64,000 nucleotides of DNA. Origin: Serratia ficaria. Its GTDB lineage: Bacteria > Pseudomonadota > Gammaproteobacteria > Enterobacterales > Enterobacteriaceae. This document shows, one piece after another, positions 50,183-57,997 of the stretch. The stretch lies in NCBI RefSeq assembly GCF_900187015.1, contig NZ_LT906479.1, positions 4,898,001-4,962,000 of the forward strand, read 5' to 3'. Within the stretch, counting starts at the first letter, position 1; each line of letters opens with the position of its first letter. The translations under genes and the position numbers were made by a program. The notes under the pieces were generated by a model. The model did no database searches, was not told the DNA's origin, and saw only the letters and a program-made list of their open reading frames with translations.

Positions 50183-51187
50183 ATGAAAAACCAATACGTT
50201 AAATTCTGTCTGCCGCTGGCGTTAACGCTGGCGGCCCCTGCCGCCTGGGCCAACGGCTACGTGACGCCGGACGGCGGCCCGAAACAGTTTTATATCGATC
50301 TGAATGAAACCAACATCACCAACCAGGTGGGGTTTACCAAACTGTTTACCTATTCATTAGGCGGCACCTATACCGGCAAGGCCTATTGCGATACCCCTAT
50401 CCCCAAAAGCCCGCACTATTACAAATCGGACTCGGCGCTGCCCGCTTCCGACTACGGCAATGGCTATCTGCAGCTGAACGACTTTCTCGACCTGAAGGCC
50501 GAGGTGTGGATCGCCGGCAATAAAAAGGCCTATGTCACCGTGCCGTTTTATAACGAGTCCAACCTGCTGAGCCAGCATGCCTGCACCCCGCCCTATGCGC
50601 AGATCAACAACTACGAAAGCGGTTCAAAAGGCCGCATCACCTTCCGGGTGCGCAAGAAGATCATCAATGGCGTGCAGATCAACGACCGGCAGATCATCGA
50701 GATGTACGGCCGGTTAGGCTCTCTCGACGGCGGCTTCGGCCCCAATCCGATGGCGCAGGTGTTCATCCAGTCCGCCATCCTCTACGTGCCGGACAAATGC
50801 GTGGTCAACGAAGGCCAGCTGATCAACGTGGAATTCGGCGAAATCAGCGGCAGCAACCTGAACGGCGCAAGCTACCCGCAAAACATTCCGGTGCGCTTCC
50901 AATGCGAGGGCGGCAGCTTCGAAGACGGCACCCTGAACATCAAGCTGGCGGTTTCCGGCACCGCGGCCTCTTTTAGCACTAACGCGTTCAAAACCGACAA
51001 GAACGATCTGGGCATCCAGATAAAGCATAACGGCCAGTTGGTGGTCCCGAACGAATTTTATCCGGTGCCGAATATCGGCAACGGCGGCTCCTGGAATCTG
51101 GTGGCGGCGCCGCTGGCCAACGGCGGCAAGGAGATCGATGAAGGGGAATTCAACGCGTCGGCCACCATAGTGGCGGCATTCCAGTAA
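50183..51187 (+). CDS. Two-domain fimbrial tip protein, candidate adhesin
   Basis: A 334-residue exported protein (signal ends AWA near residue 23). The N-terminal part (about 24-195) is aromatic-rich with two cysteines (KAYCDTPIP and SQHACTPP) and resembles no domain I can name; it is the candidate receptor-binding domain. The C-terminal part (about 205-334) is pilin-like with PDKCVVNEGQLINVEFGEI and VRFQCEGG. This two-domain form is that of tip adhesins. It is the only such gene in the operon. The ligand cannot be told from sequence. Confidence 0.75.
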   Translation: MKNQYVKFCLPLALTLAAPAAWANGYVTPDGGPKQFYIDLNETNITNQVGFTKLFTYSLGGTYTGKAYCDTPIPKSPHYYKSDSALPASDYGNGYLQLNDFLDLKAEVWIAGNKKAYVTVPFYNESNLLSQHACTPPYAQINNYESGSKGRITFRVRKKIINGVQINDRQIIEMYGRLGSLDGGFGPNPMAQVFIQSAILYVPDKCVVNEGQLINVEFGEISGSNLNGASYPQNIPVRFQCEGGSFEDGTLNIKLAVSGTAASFSTNAFKTDKNDLGIQIKHNGQLVVPNEFYPVPNIGNGGSWNLVAAPLANGGKEIDEGEFNASATIVAAFQ

Positions 51188-51205
51188 CTGAGGGAGAAAC
51201 TCAAG

Positions 51206-51745
51206 ATGCGTCTACGCGCTTTCGCGCTGCTGAGCTGCGCGCCCTGGTGGTTTGCGGCCCTGCCGGCCACGGCGGATACCGAGCTGATCGGCTCGCCGTT
51301 GCAATTTCACGGCACCGTGGTGAGCCGGCCGTGCAACATCGAGCCGCAGTCCGCCGACCAGCTGGTGGAGATCGGCACGGTGATCGTCAAAACCCTGTAC
51401 CGCTACGGCCACACCACGCCGGTGCCGTTCAACATCAAGCTGACCGACTGCAAAACGGCGGTGTTCAAGTCGGTCAACGTCACCTTCAGCGGCATTGAGG
51501 ACCCGGAGCTGCCGGGCAAGCTGGCGATCAACAACGGCACCAACGGCGCCGCCATCGCGCTGTTCGACCACCAGGGAGCGGATATCGATCTGAACCGGGC
51601 CACCAGCGCGGTGGCGCTGCAGAACGGGCCCAACGTGCTGAATTTCACCGCCTATGTGCAGGGCCACCCGAGCGCCATCCAGAATAAAACCATAACCGAA
51701 GGCGAATTCCGCTCGGTGGCCAACTTCGTGCTGGCTTACCAATAA
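51206..51745 (+). CDS. Minor fimbrial subunit
   Basis: A 179-residue pilin. The signal peptide ends ATA, and the donor strand region LQFHGTVVSRPC, Cys in KLTDCKTAV and C-terminal VANFVLAYQ follow. It is closer to the major pilin in layout than the other minor subunits. The final residue is Gln rather than Leu. It lies 18 bases after the tip protein and 25 before the transferase gene, so it may be an adaptor, or a shaft variant. Confidence 0.82.
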   Translation: MRLRAFALLSCAPWWFAALPATADTELIGSPLQFHGTVVSRPCNIEPQSADQLVEIGTVIVKTLYRYGHTTPVPFNIKLTDCKTAVFKSVNVTFSGIEDPELPGKLAINNGTNGAAIALFDHQGADIDLNRATSAVALQNGPNVLNFTAYVQGHPSAIQNKTITEGEFRSVANFVLAYQ

Positions 51746-51770
51746 GCCCGGCGTCTTCAGGAAAAGCGAT

Positions 51771-53399
51771 ATGTCCCAACAAAAAACGGCCTGGCTATTC
51801 GGGCTGGCGGCCGGTTATTGCCTGATCGCCATGCACCTGTCTTGGCCCAATCGCGGCGGCAGCGGTTTTTATCTGCCGTGGAATATGGTCGGCGCCCTAT
51901 TTATGGCGCTGTTTATTCTCGGGGCGATGTTGTTCAGCCGGCCGCCGCTGGCCGTCTCCGGCTTTTTTAACCGACTGGCGCTGGGCGGCCTGATTTTATT
52001 ATTGCCCTCCTGCTGGGCCGCCGAGCCCTGGCTGAGCGAGGCCTTGCCGCGCCTGCTGGGGTTGGGGCTCGGCGTCATGGCCTACCTCGCGCTGCTGCAA
52101 ATTCCGCTCGACCGACGCCGACGCCGCCGCCTGCTGACGTTGCTGCTGGCGGCGGCGGTCATCGAAGCGCTGCTGGGCATGGCGCAGTACAGCCTGCTGC
52201 AGCCGGGCAACGGCTTCGGTTATGACACCCTGAAGAATCGCCCCTACGGCGTTTTCCAGCAGTGGAATCTGATGGCCAGTTTTATCGCCACCGGCCTGGC
52301 GCTGGCGCTGTACCTGCTGAGCCGCCGCGGGCGGTTGTCGCCGCTGGTCAGCCTGCTGGGCGGGGCCATGCTGACGCTGGCACCGCTGTTACTGATCCTG
52401 ATCGCCTCGCGCGCCGGCCTGCTGGCCGCCGTGCTGCTGGCCCCGTGGCAATGGCTGATGCTGCATCGCCTCAACCGCCGCCGCGCCGGCCACGCCCTGT
52501 GGCTGCTGGCCGCCGGGACGCTGGCCGGGTTCGCCCTGGTGGCGTTGAATGGCGCCACCCGCGCCATCGACGTGGCCGAGCCGATCTTCTACCGGTTGGC
52601 CTATTGGCAGGAAGCCGTGCGCATGATCGCCGAGCGTCCGTGGTTCGGCTGGGGCTATGGCCACTTCCGGCATGATTTCCTGCATCATTTTTACCAGAAC
52701 CACCGCAGCGGCATGGAAAGCGTCAGCGTCACCCATCCGCATAATGAAGTGTTGCTGTGGGGCGTGGAGGGCGGATTGCTGAGCCTGTGCGGCGTCGGCG
52801 TCATCGGCTGGGGCTTGTGGCGCCTGCTGCGTCGGCGCGCCCGGCCGCTGCGCCCTGCGCCTTGGCAGGCGGCCCTGCCTATCCTGCTGCATATGATGGT
52901 GGAATACCCGCTGTATCTTTCCGCCGCGCACGCCGTGCTGCTGCTGGCGATACTGCGCGCCGGCGACCTTCGCCGCCGCTGCCGCCTGCCGCCGATGGCG
53001 CAACGGGCGTCGCGCGGGGCGGCGGCCGTATCGGCGGCGCTGATGCTGATTTATATGCTCAATGGGCTGCACAGCGCGCTGATCATCACCCGCGTGGAAA
53101 AAACGGGCCTGCGGCAGTTCGCTCCCATGAATCAGGTTATTTCGCCCACGCCCTGGCAAACCCGTTACGACTTCGACAGCCAGCTGCGGCTGCTGCTGCA
53201 GTACCCGCGCACCCGGGACGCGGCCGCGCTGCGGAGCTACCGGCGCTGGGCCGAGAACGAAATCCGCGTGCGCCCGGAAGCCAACATCTACTTCAACCTG
53301 ATCCGGGTCAGCCGGCTGCTGCAACAGCCCCAACGGGCTGCGCAGCTGCAATCGCAGGCGCGTCGGCTGTTCCCGCACGACGGACGCTTTGAGGAGTAA
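51771..53399 (+). CDS. PglL/Wzy_C-family O-oligosaccharyltransferase-like membrane protein
   Basis: A 542-residue polytopic inner-membrane protein with about ten helices to residue 430 and a soluble C-terminal tail (about 450-542) ending in a TPR-like region. Ligase-family marks are visible: SRAG at 213-216, ERPWFGWGYGHF at 288-299 and HPHNEVLLWGVEGGL at 322-336. The last is typical of PglL-type O-OTases, which move lipid-linked glycans to Ser/Thr of periplasmic proteins. The related functions are O-antigen ligase (WaaL) and polymerase (Wzy). It lies 25 bases after a pilin gene and three before the regulator, inside the fimbrial operon, so pilus glycosylation is inferred. The substrate is untested. 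Confidence 0.75.
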   Translation: MSQQKTAWLFGLAAGYCLIAMHLSWPNRGGSGFYLPWNMVGALFMALFILGAMLFSRPPLAVSGFFNRLALGGLILLLPSCWAAEPWLSEALPRLLGLGLGVMAYLALLQIPLDRRRRRRLLTLLLAAAVIEALLGMAQYSLLQPGNGFGYDTLKNRPYGVFQQWNLMASFIATGLALALYLLSRRGRLSPLVSLLGGAMLTLAPLLLILIASRAGLLAAVLLAPWQWLMLHRLNRRRAGHALWLLAAGTLAGFALVALNGATRAIDVAEPIFYRLAYWQEAVRMIAERPWFGWGYGHFRHDFLHHFYQNHRSGMESVSVTHPHNEVLLWGVEGGLLSLCGVGVIGWGLWRLLRRRARPLRPAPWQAALPILLHMMVEYPLYLSAAHAVLLLAILRAGDLRRRCRLPPMAQRASRGAAAVSAALMLIYMLNGLHSALIITRVEKTGLRQFAPMNQVISPTPWQTRYDFDSQLRLLLQYPRTRDAAALRSYRRWAENEIRVRPEANIYFNLIRVSRLLQQPQRAAQLQSQARRLFPHDGRFEE

Positions 53400-53402
53400 C
53401 CC

Positions 53403-54026
53403 ATGCCCGATATCCGATTCACCCTGTTCGACGGCGATAACTTTTATCAGCAGGGGCTGCGTTCGCTGCTGCAGGATTATCTGCACGCCCTGAATGAATG
53501 CCACCGCTTGTACCCTCAGCTGGCCCCCCTCGAGTCGCAGCGTCTGGAGGGCGTTGAGGTGGTGTTCCGCACCCTGGAGGATCGCTGGGGCTGCGCCTGT
53601 TGCTACCAGAGCCCGTATCAGACGCCACGGCACCGGCAGATGACCGTGCTGATCCTGGACGATCATGCGCCGCGGCATTGGCAGGCCCATCCGGCGCTGT
53701 TCAGCATTCACCGGCGCGATTCCGTTTACGCCGTTCGCAACAAGCTGCAGATGGCGCTGGAACGTTTTTGCCAGCAGCCCTGGGTGGCGCTGCACGCCGC
53801 CGGCCTGTGGAAATGCCAGCAGTGCCGCATCGCCGCGCTGAGCAGCTGCGAGAAAAAGGTGCTGCGGCTGATGAGCACCGGCATGTCCGCCTGCAGCATC
53901 GCCGGCATGCTGCAGCGCAGCCAGAAAACCATCAGCGCCCACAAACGCTCGGCGATGCGCAAGCTCAACGTCCGCAAGAGCAGCGAATTGAACAAAATGC
54001 TGTTGAATCAGATGGGGCTGAATTAA
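53403..54026 (+). CDS. LuxR-type, cysteine-rich regulator of the fimbrial operon
   Basis: A 207-residue protein. The N-terminal region (RFTLFDGDNFYQQGLRSLLQ) recalls a receiver domain but lacks a clear phosphoacceptor aspartate. The LuxR/NarL helix-turn-helix is at about 146-202 (LSSCEKKVLRLMSTGMSACS, TISAHKRSAMRKLNV). Nine cysteines are present, including GCACC (63-67) and KCQQC (137-141), unusual for this family. Metal or redox sensing is possible but unproven. It starts three bases after the transferase gene, so it is part of the fimbrial operon and probably feeds back on it or on motility. Confidence 0.75.
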   Translation: MPDIRFTLFDGDNFYQQGLRSLLQDYLHALNECHRLYPQLAPLESQRLEGVEVVFRTLEDRWGCACCYQSPYQTPRHRQMTVLILDDHAPRHWQAHPALFSIHRRDSVYAVRNKLQMALERFCQQPWVALHAAGLWKCQQCRIAALSSCEKKVLRLMSTGMSACSIAGMLQRSQKTISAHKRSAMRKLNVRKSSELNKMLLNQMGLN

Positions 54027-54104
54027 GGCTGCGCGGAGCTGTCGCCAACAACCTCATAGTGGTTTACTCTGGTTCACGACTTTATTCATAAGCAATGGAC
54101 CGGA

Positions 54105-55601
54105 ATGATGCCGAGAAAAGCCAGGGTCGTTGAAGTTCCCGCCATCGGTCAGCTCGATCGCCAGGCGGGGCGGCTGAGCCAGCAGCTGGCGCAGGCGCTG
54201 CGCGCCGCCATCAATAAGGGCGAACTGAAGGCGGGCGATCTGCTGCCCTCCACCCGGCGGTTGTCCGCGGCGCTCAGGCTGGCCAGAGGCACCGTGCTGG
54301 AGGCTTTCGCCCAGCTGACCGCCGAAGGTTTTCTCGCACCGCAGCCGGGATCCGGCACCCGGGTGGCCGGTTCGCTGGCGCCGCGCAGGGTGCGCCTCTC
54401 CCCCGCAAAGTCCCCCTCGGCGGCAGCGCCGCCGCTGGCGGAGCAAGCGCAGCGCCTGGCCCGTTTCGCCGCCCAGGTGCGCCCTCTGCCGCCGGTGCCC
54501 TTCGCCGTGTCGGTGCCCATCGGCGAGACCGCGCCGGACGATATCTGGCGCCGGCTCGGCAACCGCATTCGCGCCCGCGGGCCGGGCGCGCCGTCGGGTT
54601 ACGGCGATCCCATGGGGGCACTGCCGCTGCGCGAGGCCCTCTGCGAATACGTTCGCCGCTCCCGCTCCGTAAGCTGCACGCCGCAGCAAATCATTATTAC
54701 CTCAGGCACCCAGCAGGGGCTCTATCTGGCCGCGCAAATACTGCTGGACGCCGGCGACGCCGCCTGGGTTGAAGATCCCGCCTACTCGGGCATTACCGCC
54801 ATTTTCGACAACGTCTTCAGGGACCGCCGCATGATCAGGGTGCCCGTCGCCGACGACGGCATCGACGTCGCCGCCGGCGCCGGGCTCGCCGCTCAGGCCC
54901 GCGCCGCCTTTGTCACCCCTTCTCATCAATATCCGCTCGGCATGCCGATGAGCATGGCCAAAAGAACCGCCCTGCTGGCCTGGGCCAGGGAACGGCAGGC
55001 CTGGATCGTTGAAGATGATTACGACAGCGAGATGCGCTATGCCGGCCACCCGTTTCCCTCATTGCAAGGGCTGGATCCCGACAGGGTCGTCTATCTGGGC
55101 ACCTTCAGCAAAGTGCTGTTCCCCTCGCTGCGGCTGGGCTACGCCATCGTTCCCCCGCCGCTGGTCGACGCTTTTTGCGGTGCCAGAATGCTGATGGACC
55201 GCCATCCGCCCAGCGCCGATCAGCACGTGCTGGCCGCTTTTATCGCCGAAGGGTATCTGGACCGGCATATCCGCAAAATGCGCGGCGTTTATGCGGAGAA
55301 GCGTCGGGTGCTGATCGCGGCGATAGACGCCCACCTCGACCCTGAGCTGGCCTGGCTGCAGCCCTGCGATCAGGGTATGCATACGGTGCTGTGGTTAAAG
55401 GCGGGTTTCGACGATCTGCAGGTGGCCGAGCGCGCGAACCGGGCCGGCCTGGCGCTGCGCGCCGTTTCGCCGATGTATGCCGTCGGCCACGGCAAGCCCG
55501 GACTGGTGCTCGGGCTGGGCGGCCACAGCGATCGCGCGGTCGACCAGGCGGTGCAAAAGCTTGGGCAGGTCATCCGCGCCTGCGCCGCCCCTGCGCCCTA
55601 A
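54105..55601 (+). CDS. MocR-type (GntR/aminotransferase) transcriptional regulator
   Basis: A 498-residue MocR/PdxR-class protein. The N-terminal GntR winged helix (about 20-90; GDLLPSTRRLSAALRLARGT) is joined by a linker to a fold-type-I aminotransferase domain (about 130-495). The PLP-binding Lys336 is in YLGTFSKVLFPSLRLGY, and Asp304 or 305 of IVEDDYDSEMRY contacts the cofactor ring. These proteins usually sense PLP, GABA or an amino compound and control a neighbouring gene. The convergent DMT exporter, whose stop overlaps by four bases, is the nearest candidate. Start at 54105 or 54108. Confidence 0.88.
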   Translation: MMPRKARVVEVPAIGQLDRQAGRLSQQLAQALRAAINKGELKAGDLLPSTRRLSAALRLARGTVLEAFAQLTAEGFLAPQPGSGTRVAGSLAPRRVRLSPAKSPSAAAPPLAEQAQRLARFAAQVRPLPPVPFAVSVPIGETAPDDIWRRLGNRIRARGPGAPSGYGDPMGALPLREALCEYVRRSRSVSCTPQQIIITSGTQQGLYLAAQILLDAGDAAWVEDPAYSGITAIFDNVFRDRRMIRVPVADDGIDVAAGAGLAAQARAAFVTPSHQYPLGMPMSMAKRTALLAWARERQAWIVEDDYDSEMRYAGHPFPSLQGLDPDRVVYLGTFSKVLFPSLRLGYAIVPPPLVDAFCGARMLMDRHPPSADQHVLAAFIAEGYLDRHIRKMRGVYAEKRRVLIAAIDAHLDPELAWLQPCDQGMHTVLWLKAGFDDLQVAERANRAGLALRAVSPMYAVGHGKPGLVLGLGGHSDRAVDQAVQKLGQVIRACAAPAP

Positions 55602-56515
55602 CGAGAAAAACGCCTGGCGCCGAACACGCACGCCAACACGCCGGCCATCACGGCGATCATCGCGGGCTGGACGGTTTCATGCAGCACCAGCCCCGCCAGC
55701 GCCAGCCCGAAGAAAGGCTGCAGCAGCTGCAGCTGGCCGACGGCGGCGATGCCGCCCTGCGCCAGGCCGCGATACCAAAAGATAAAGCCGATCCACATGC
55801 TGAATACCGAAACGTAGATCAGCGACAGCCAGGCCGCGCCGCCGATCGTCGGCCAACCGTTCGGCGCCGTGAGCAGCGCCGCGACCGAGGTCAGCGGCAG
55901 AGCGATCGCCAGCGCCCACGAGATCACCTGCCAGCCGCCGAGGCGGCGCGACAACACCGCCCCTTCCGCGTAGCCCAGGCCGCACAGCAGTATCGCCCCC
56001 ACCATCAGGGCATCGCCCACCCCGGCGCCGCCGCCCCCCTGGCTCAGCGCAAAACCGCCCACCAACAGGGCGCCCAGCACGGAAAACGCCCAAAATGCGG
56101 CTTTGGGCCGCTCCCCGCCGCGCAGCACGCCGAAACAGGCGGTCGCCAGCGGCAACAGGCCGATGTAAACCAGCGAATGCGCCGAGGTGGCGTGTTGCAA
56201 CGCCAGCGCCGTCAGCAGCGGAAAACCGATGACCACGCCGACCGCCACAGACAGCAACGCCGGCAGGTCGCCCCGCCCCGGCCGCGGCTGCCGCGTGAAC
56301 AGCAGCGCGCACAGCGCCGGCAGGGCGGCGATCACCGCCCTGACCGCCGTCAGGAACAGCGGATCCAGCTCCAGCACCGCCACCCGGGTGGCGGGCAGCG
56401 ATCCGCTGAAAATAAGCATGCCCAAAAATCCGTTGACCCAGCCCTGAGTCGGGCGCCCTCCCTCTGAACGTGCAAGGCCGGCGACCACGGGCGTTTTTTC
56501 TGACTGACCGTTCAT
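55598..56515 (-). CDS. DMT-superfamily (EamA) exporter
   Basis: A 305-residue membrane protein with ten predicted helices in two EamA repeats, beginning with GFLGMLIFSGSLPATRVAVLELDP. Such proteins export amino acids, nucleosides or drugs; the substrate cannot be told. The start is taken as the ATG at 56515 (MNGQSEKTP) behind GGAG; another ATG at 56551 adds 12 residues. Convergent with the MocR-type regulator. The 297 bases between this start and srfA contain no recognised feature. Confidence 0.85.
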   Translation of the reverse strand: MNGQSEKTPVVAGLARSEGGRPTQGWVNGFLGMLIFSGSLPATRVAVLELDPLFLTAVRAVIAALPALCALLFTRQPRPGRGDLPALLSVAVGVVIGFPLLTALALQHATSAHSLVYIGLLPLATACFGVLRGGERPKAAFWAFSVLGALLVGGFALSQGGGGAGVGDALMVGAILLCGLGYAEGAVLSRRLGGWQVISWALAIALPLTSVAALLTAPNGWPTIGGAAWLSLIYVSVFSMWIGFIFWYRGLAQGGIAAVGQLQLLQPFFGLALAGLVLHETVQPAMIAVMAGVLACVFGARRFSR

Positions 56516-56812
56516 TCCGCTACCACTCCGTACGCCTGAGGCATGCCGCATGTCGGCAACCCGCGAGACGCTGTCATATTGAATGAGAAAATCGCGCGCC
56601 GGCTAACCGCCCGGCTCCCCTTATTCTTCAGATAAAGCGGTACAGCGACAGATCCGGATAGCGAGATTATCGCCAGACCAGTATCGGCAAGATCCGGCCG
56701 ATAGCGGCGAAAGAAGCGGGTTTTTACGCCTGTCCTTGGCCGTTTGACCGCGGGCGGCGCGGGTTACCATGGTCGTTTATGCGTCTAGCGGAACAGGACA
56801 AGGTTTTTTGCC

Positions 56813-57997
56813 GTGGTGAAACCCTTTTTACGCAGTGGCAGTTTGGATGATGTGCTTGCCTTGGGCGAAAATGGGCAACCGGTTTATGCCTGCGCGCCGC
56901 AGCTGCGGGAAACCTTGCGCATCCGCCAACGGCAGCAGGCCGCCGATTGCCTGGCCATCCCCCAGCCGAACGAGTCCGGCACCCGCATTGACTGGTATGC
57001 CCCCTTCCCGGGGAAGGTCACCTCCTGGCTGGCGGCGAGCGACGATCAACGCGCGCAGGCGTTGCGCCGGCTGGAACGCAGCCTGGAGACATTGCGCACC
57101 CTGGCGGCGCAGGCGCAGGCGACGGATCACCCCAGCCAGCGTCTGTTCGGCGCCTTGCTGGCCAAGGCGATGCAGATCCCGGACCAAAACCATGTCTACC
57201 TGGTCGACGATAAACCGGTGCTGACCTTTTGGGGCTTTATCCGGCCGCAGGCCCAGCGCCAGGACGATCCGCTGGCCTGCCTGCGCCCTGCCGAACCGCC
57301 AACGGAAAAAACGGCGCCGATCGCCGCCGCGCCGCGGCCATTAGCGGCACCCGCCGCCCAGCCCGCACCCGCGACTGAAATCATCAGGCCGGCGCAACCT
57401 CGCCGGCGCCGTTTTGTCTGGCCTGCGCTGATGCTGGCCGCCTTGCTGGCCGTGGCCGGCTGGCTGAGCCGGCCGCAGGTTCACCCTGCCGTGGCGCAAC
57501 CCGCGGCTCCGCAGCCCCGCCCGACCGCGCCGGCGTTCAGGCCACGGCTGCCGCTAGCCCACGCGACGCTGATGCCGCCGCCCCCCGCGCCGGCCGCCCA
57601 GACGCCGGCGGATAAACATTCGCTGGTGCTGCCCGCCGACGCGGTCAAGGCCGGTTCGACCCGTTTTCTTAACGGCAAATGGCGCGCCACCGTGGCGCTG
57701 AAGGATCCCCTGACCGGCAAACGCCCCAGCCTGCAATACCGGCTGAACGGCGGCAAAGGCACCGCCAGCATTACCCACGGCGACGCCGTCACCTGCCGGG
57801 CGCCGATCGAGGCCGGGCTGATGCCGTCGGGCAACCTGGTGATCAACAGCCGCGCCAAAGCGCGCTGCAGCGACGGCAGCCGCTACCCGCTGCCGGAAAT
57901 CGTCTGCAGGCAAAACGATACCGGGCCGGCGGCGTGCAGCGGCCGCTACGGTGCGGATACGGTTTACCCCATGACGTTCAAGCGCGAGAGTAAATGA
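56813..57997 (+). CDS. srfA: SrfA-family protein
   Basis: A 394-residue protein matching the SrfA family (first gene of srfABC in Salmonella), with the N-terminal block FLRSGSLDDVLALGENGQPVY. A Pro/Ala linker leads to one membrane helix (about 201-218, after a RRRR stop signal). A second Pro/Ala-rich linker and a C-terminal domain (about 280-394) with four cysteines follow, probably outside the cytoplasm. The start is a GTG (56813 or 56816). Its stop overlaps the srfB start (ATGA). SrfABC is called a virulence system, but the mechanism is not clear from sequence. Confidence 0.85.
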   Translation: MVKPFLRSGSLDDVLALGENGQPVYACAPQLRETLRIRQRQQAADCLAIPQPNESGTRIDWYAPFPGKVTSWLAASDDQRAQALRRLERSLETLRTLAAQAQATDHPSQRLFGALLAKAMQIPDQNHVYLVDDKPVLTFWGFIRPQAQRQDDPLACLRPAEPPTEKTAPIAAAPRPLAAPAAQPAPATEIIRPAQPRRRRFVWPALMLAALLAVAGWLSRPQVHPAVAQPAAPQPRPTAPAFRPRLPLAHATLMPPPPAPAAQTPADKHSLVLPADAVKAGSTRFLNGKWRATVALKDPLTGKRPSLQYRLNGGKGTASITHGDAVTCRAPIEAGLMPSGNLVINSRAKARCSDGSRYPLPEIVCRQNDTGPAACSGRYGADTVYPMTFKRESK

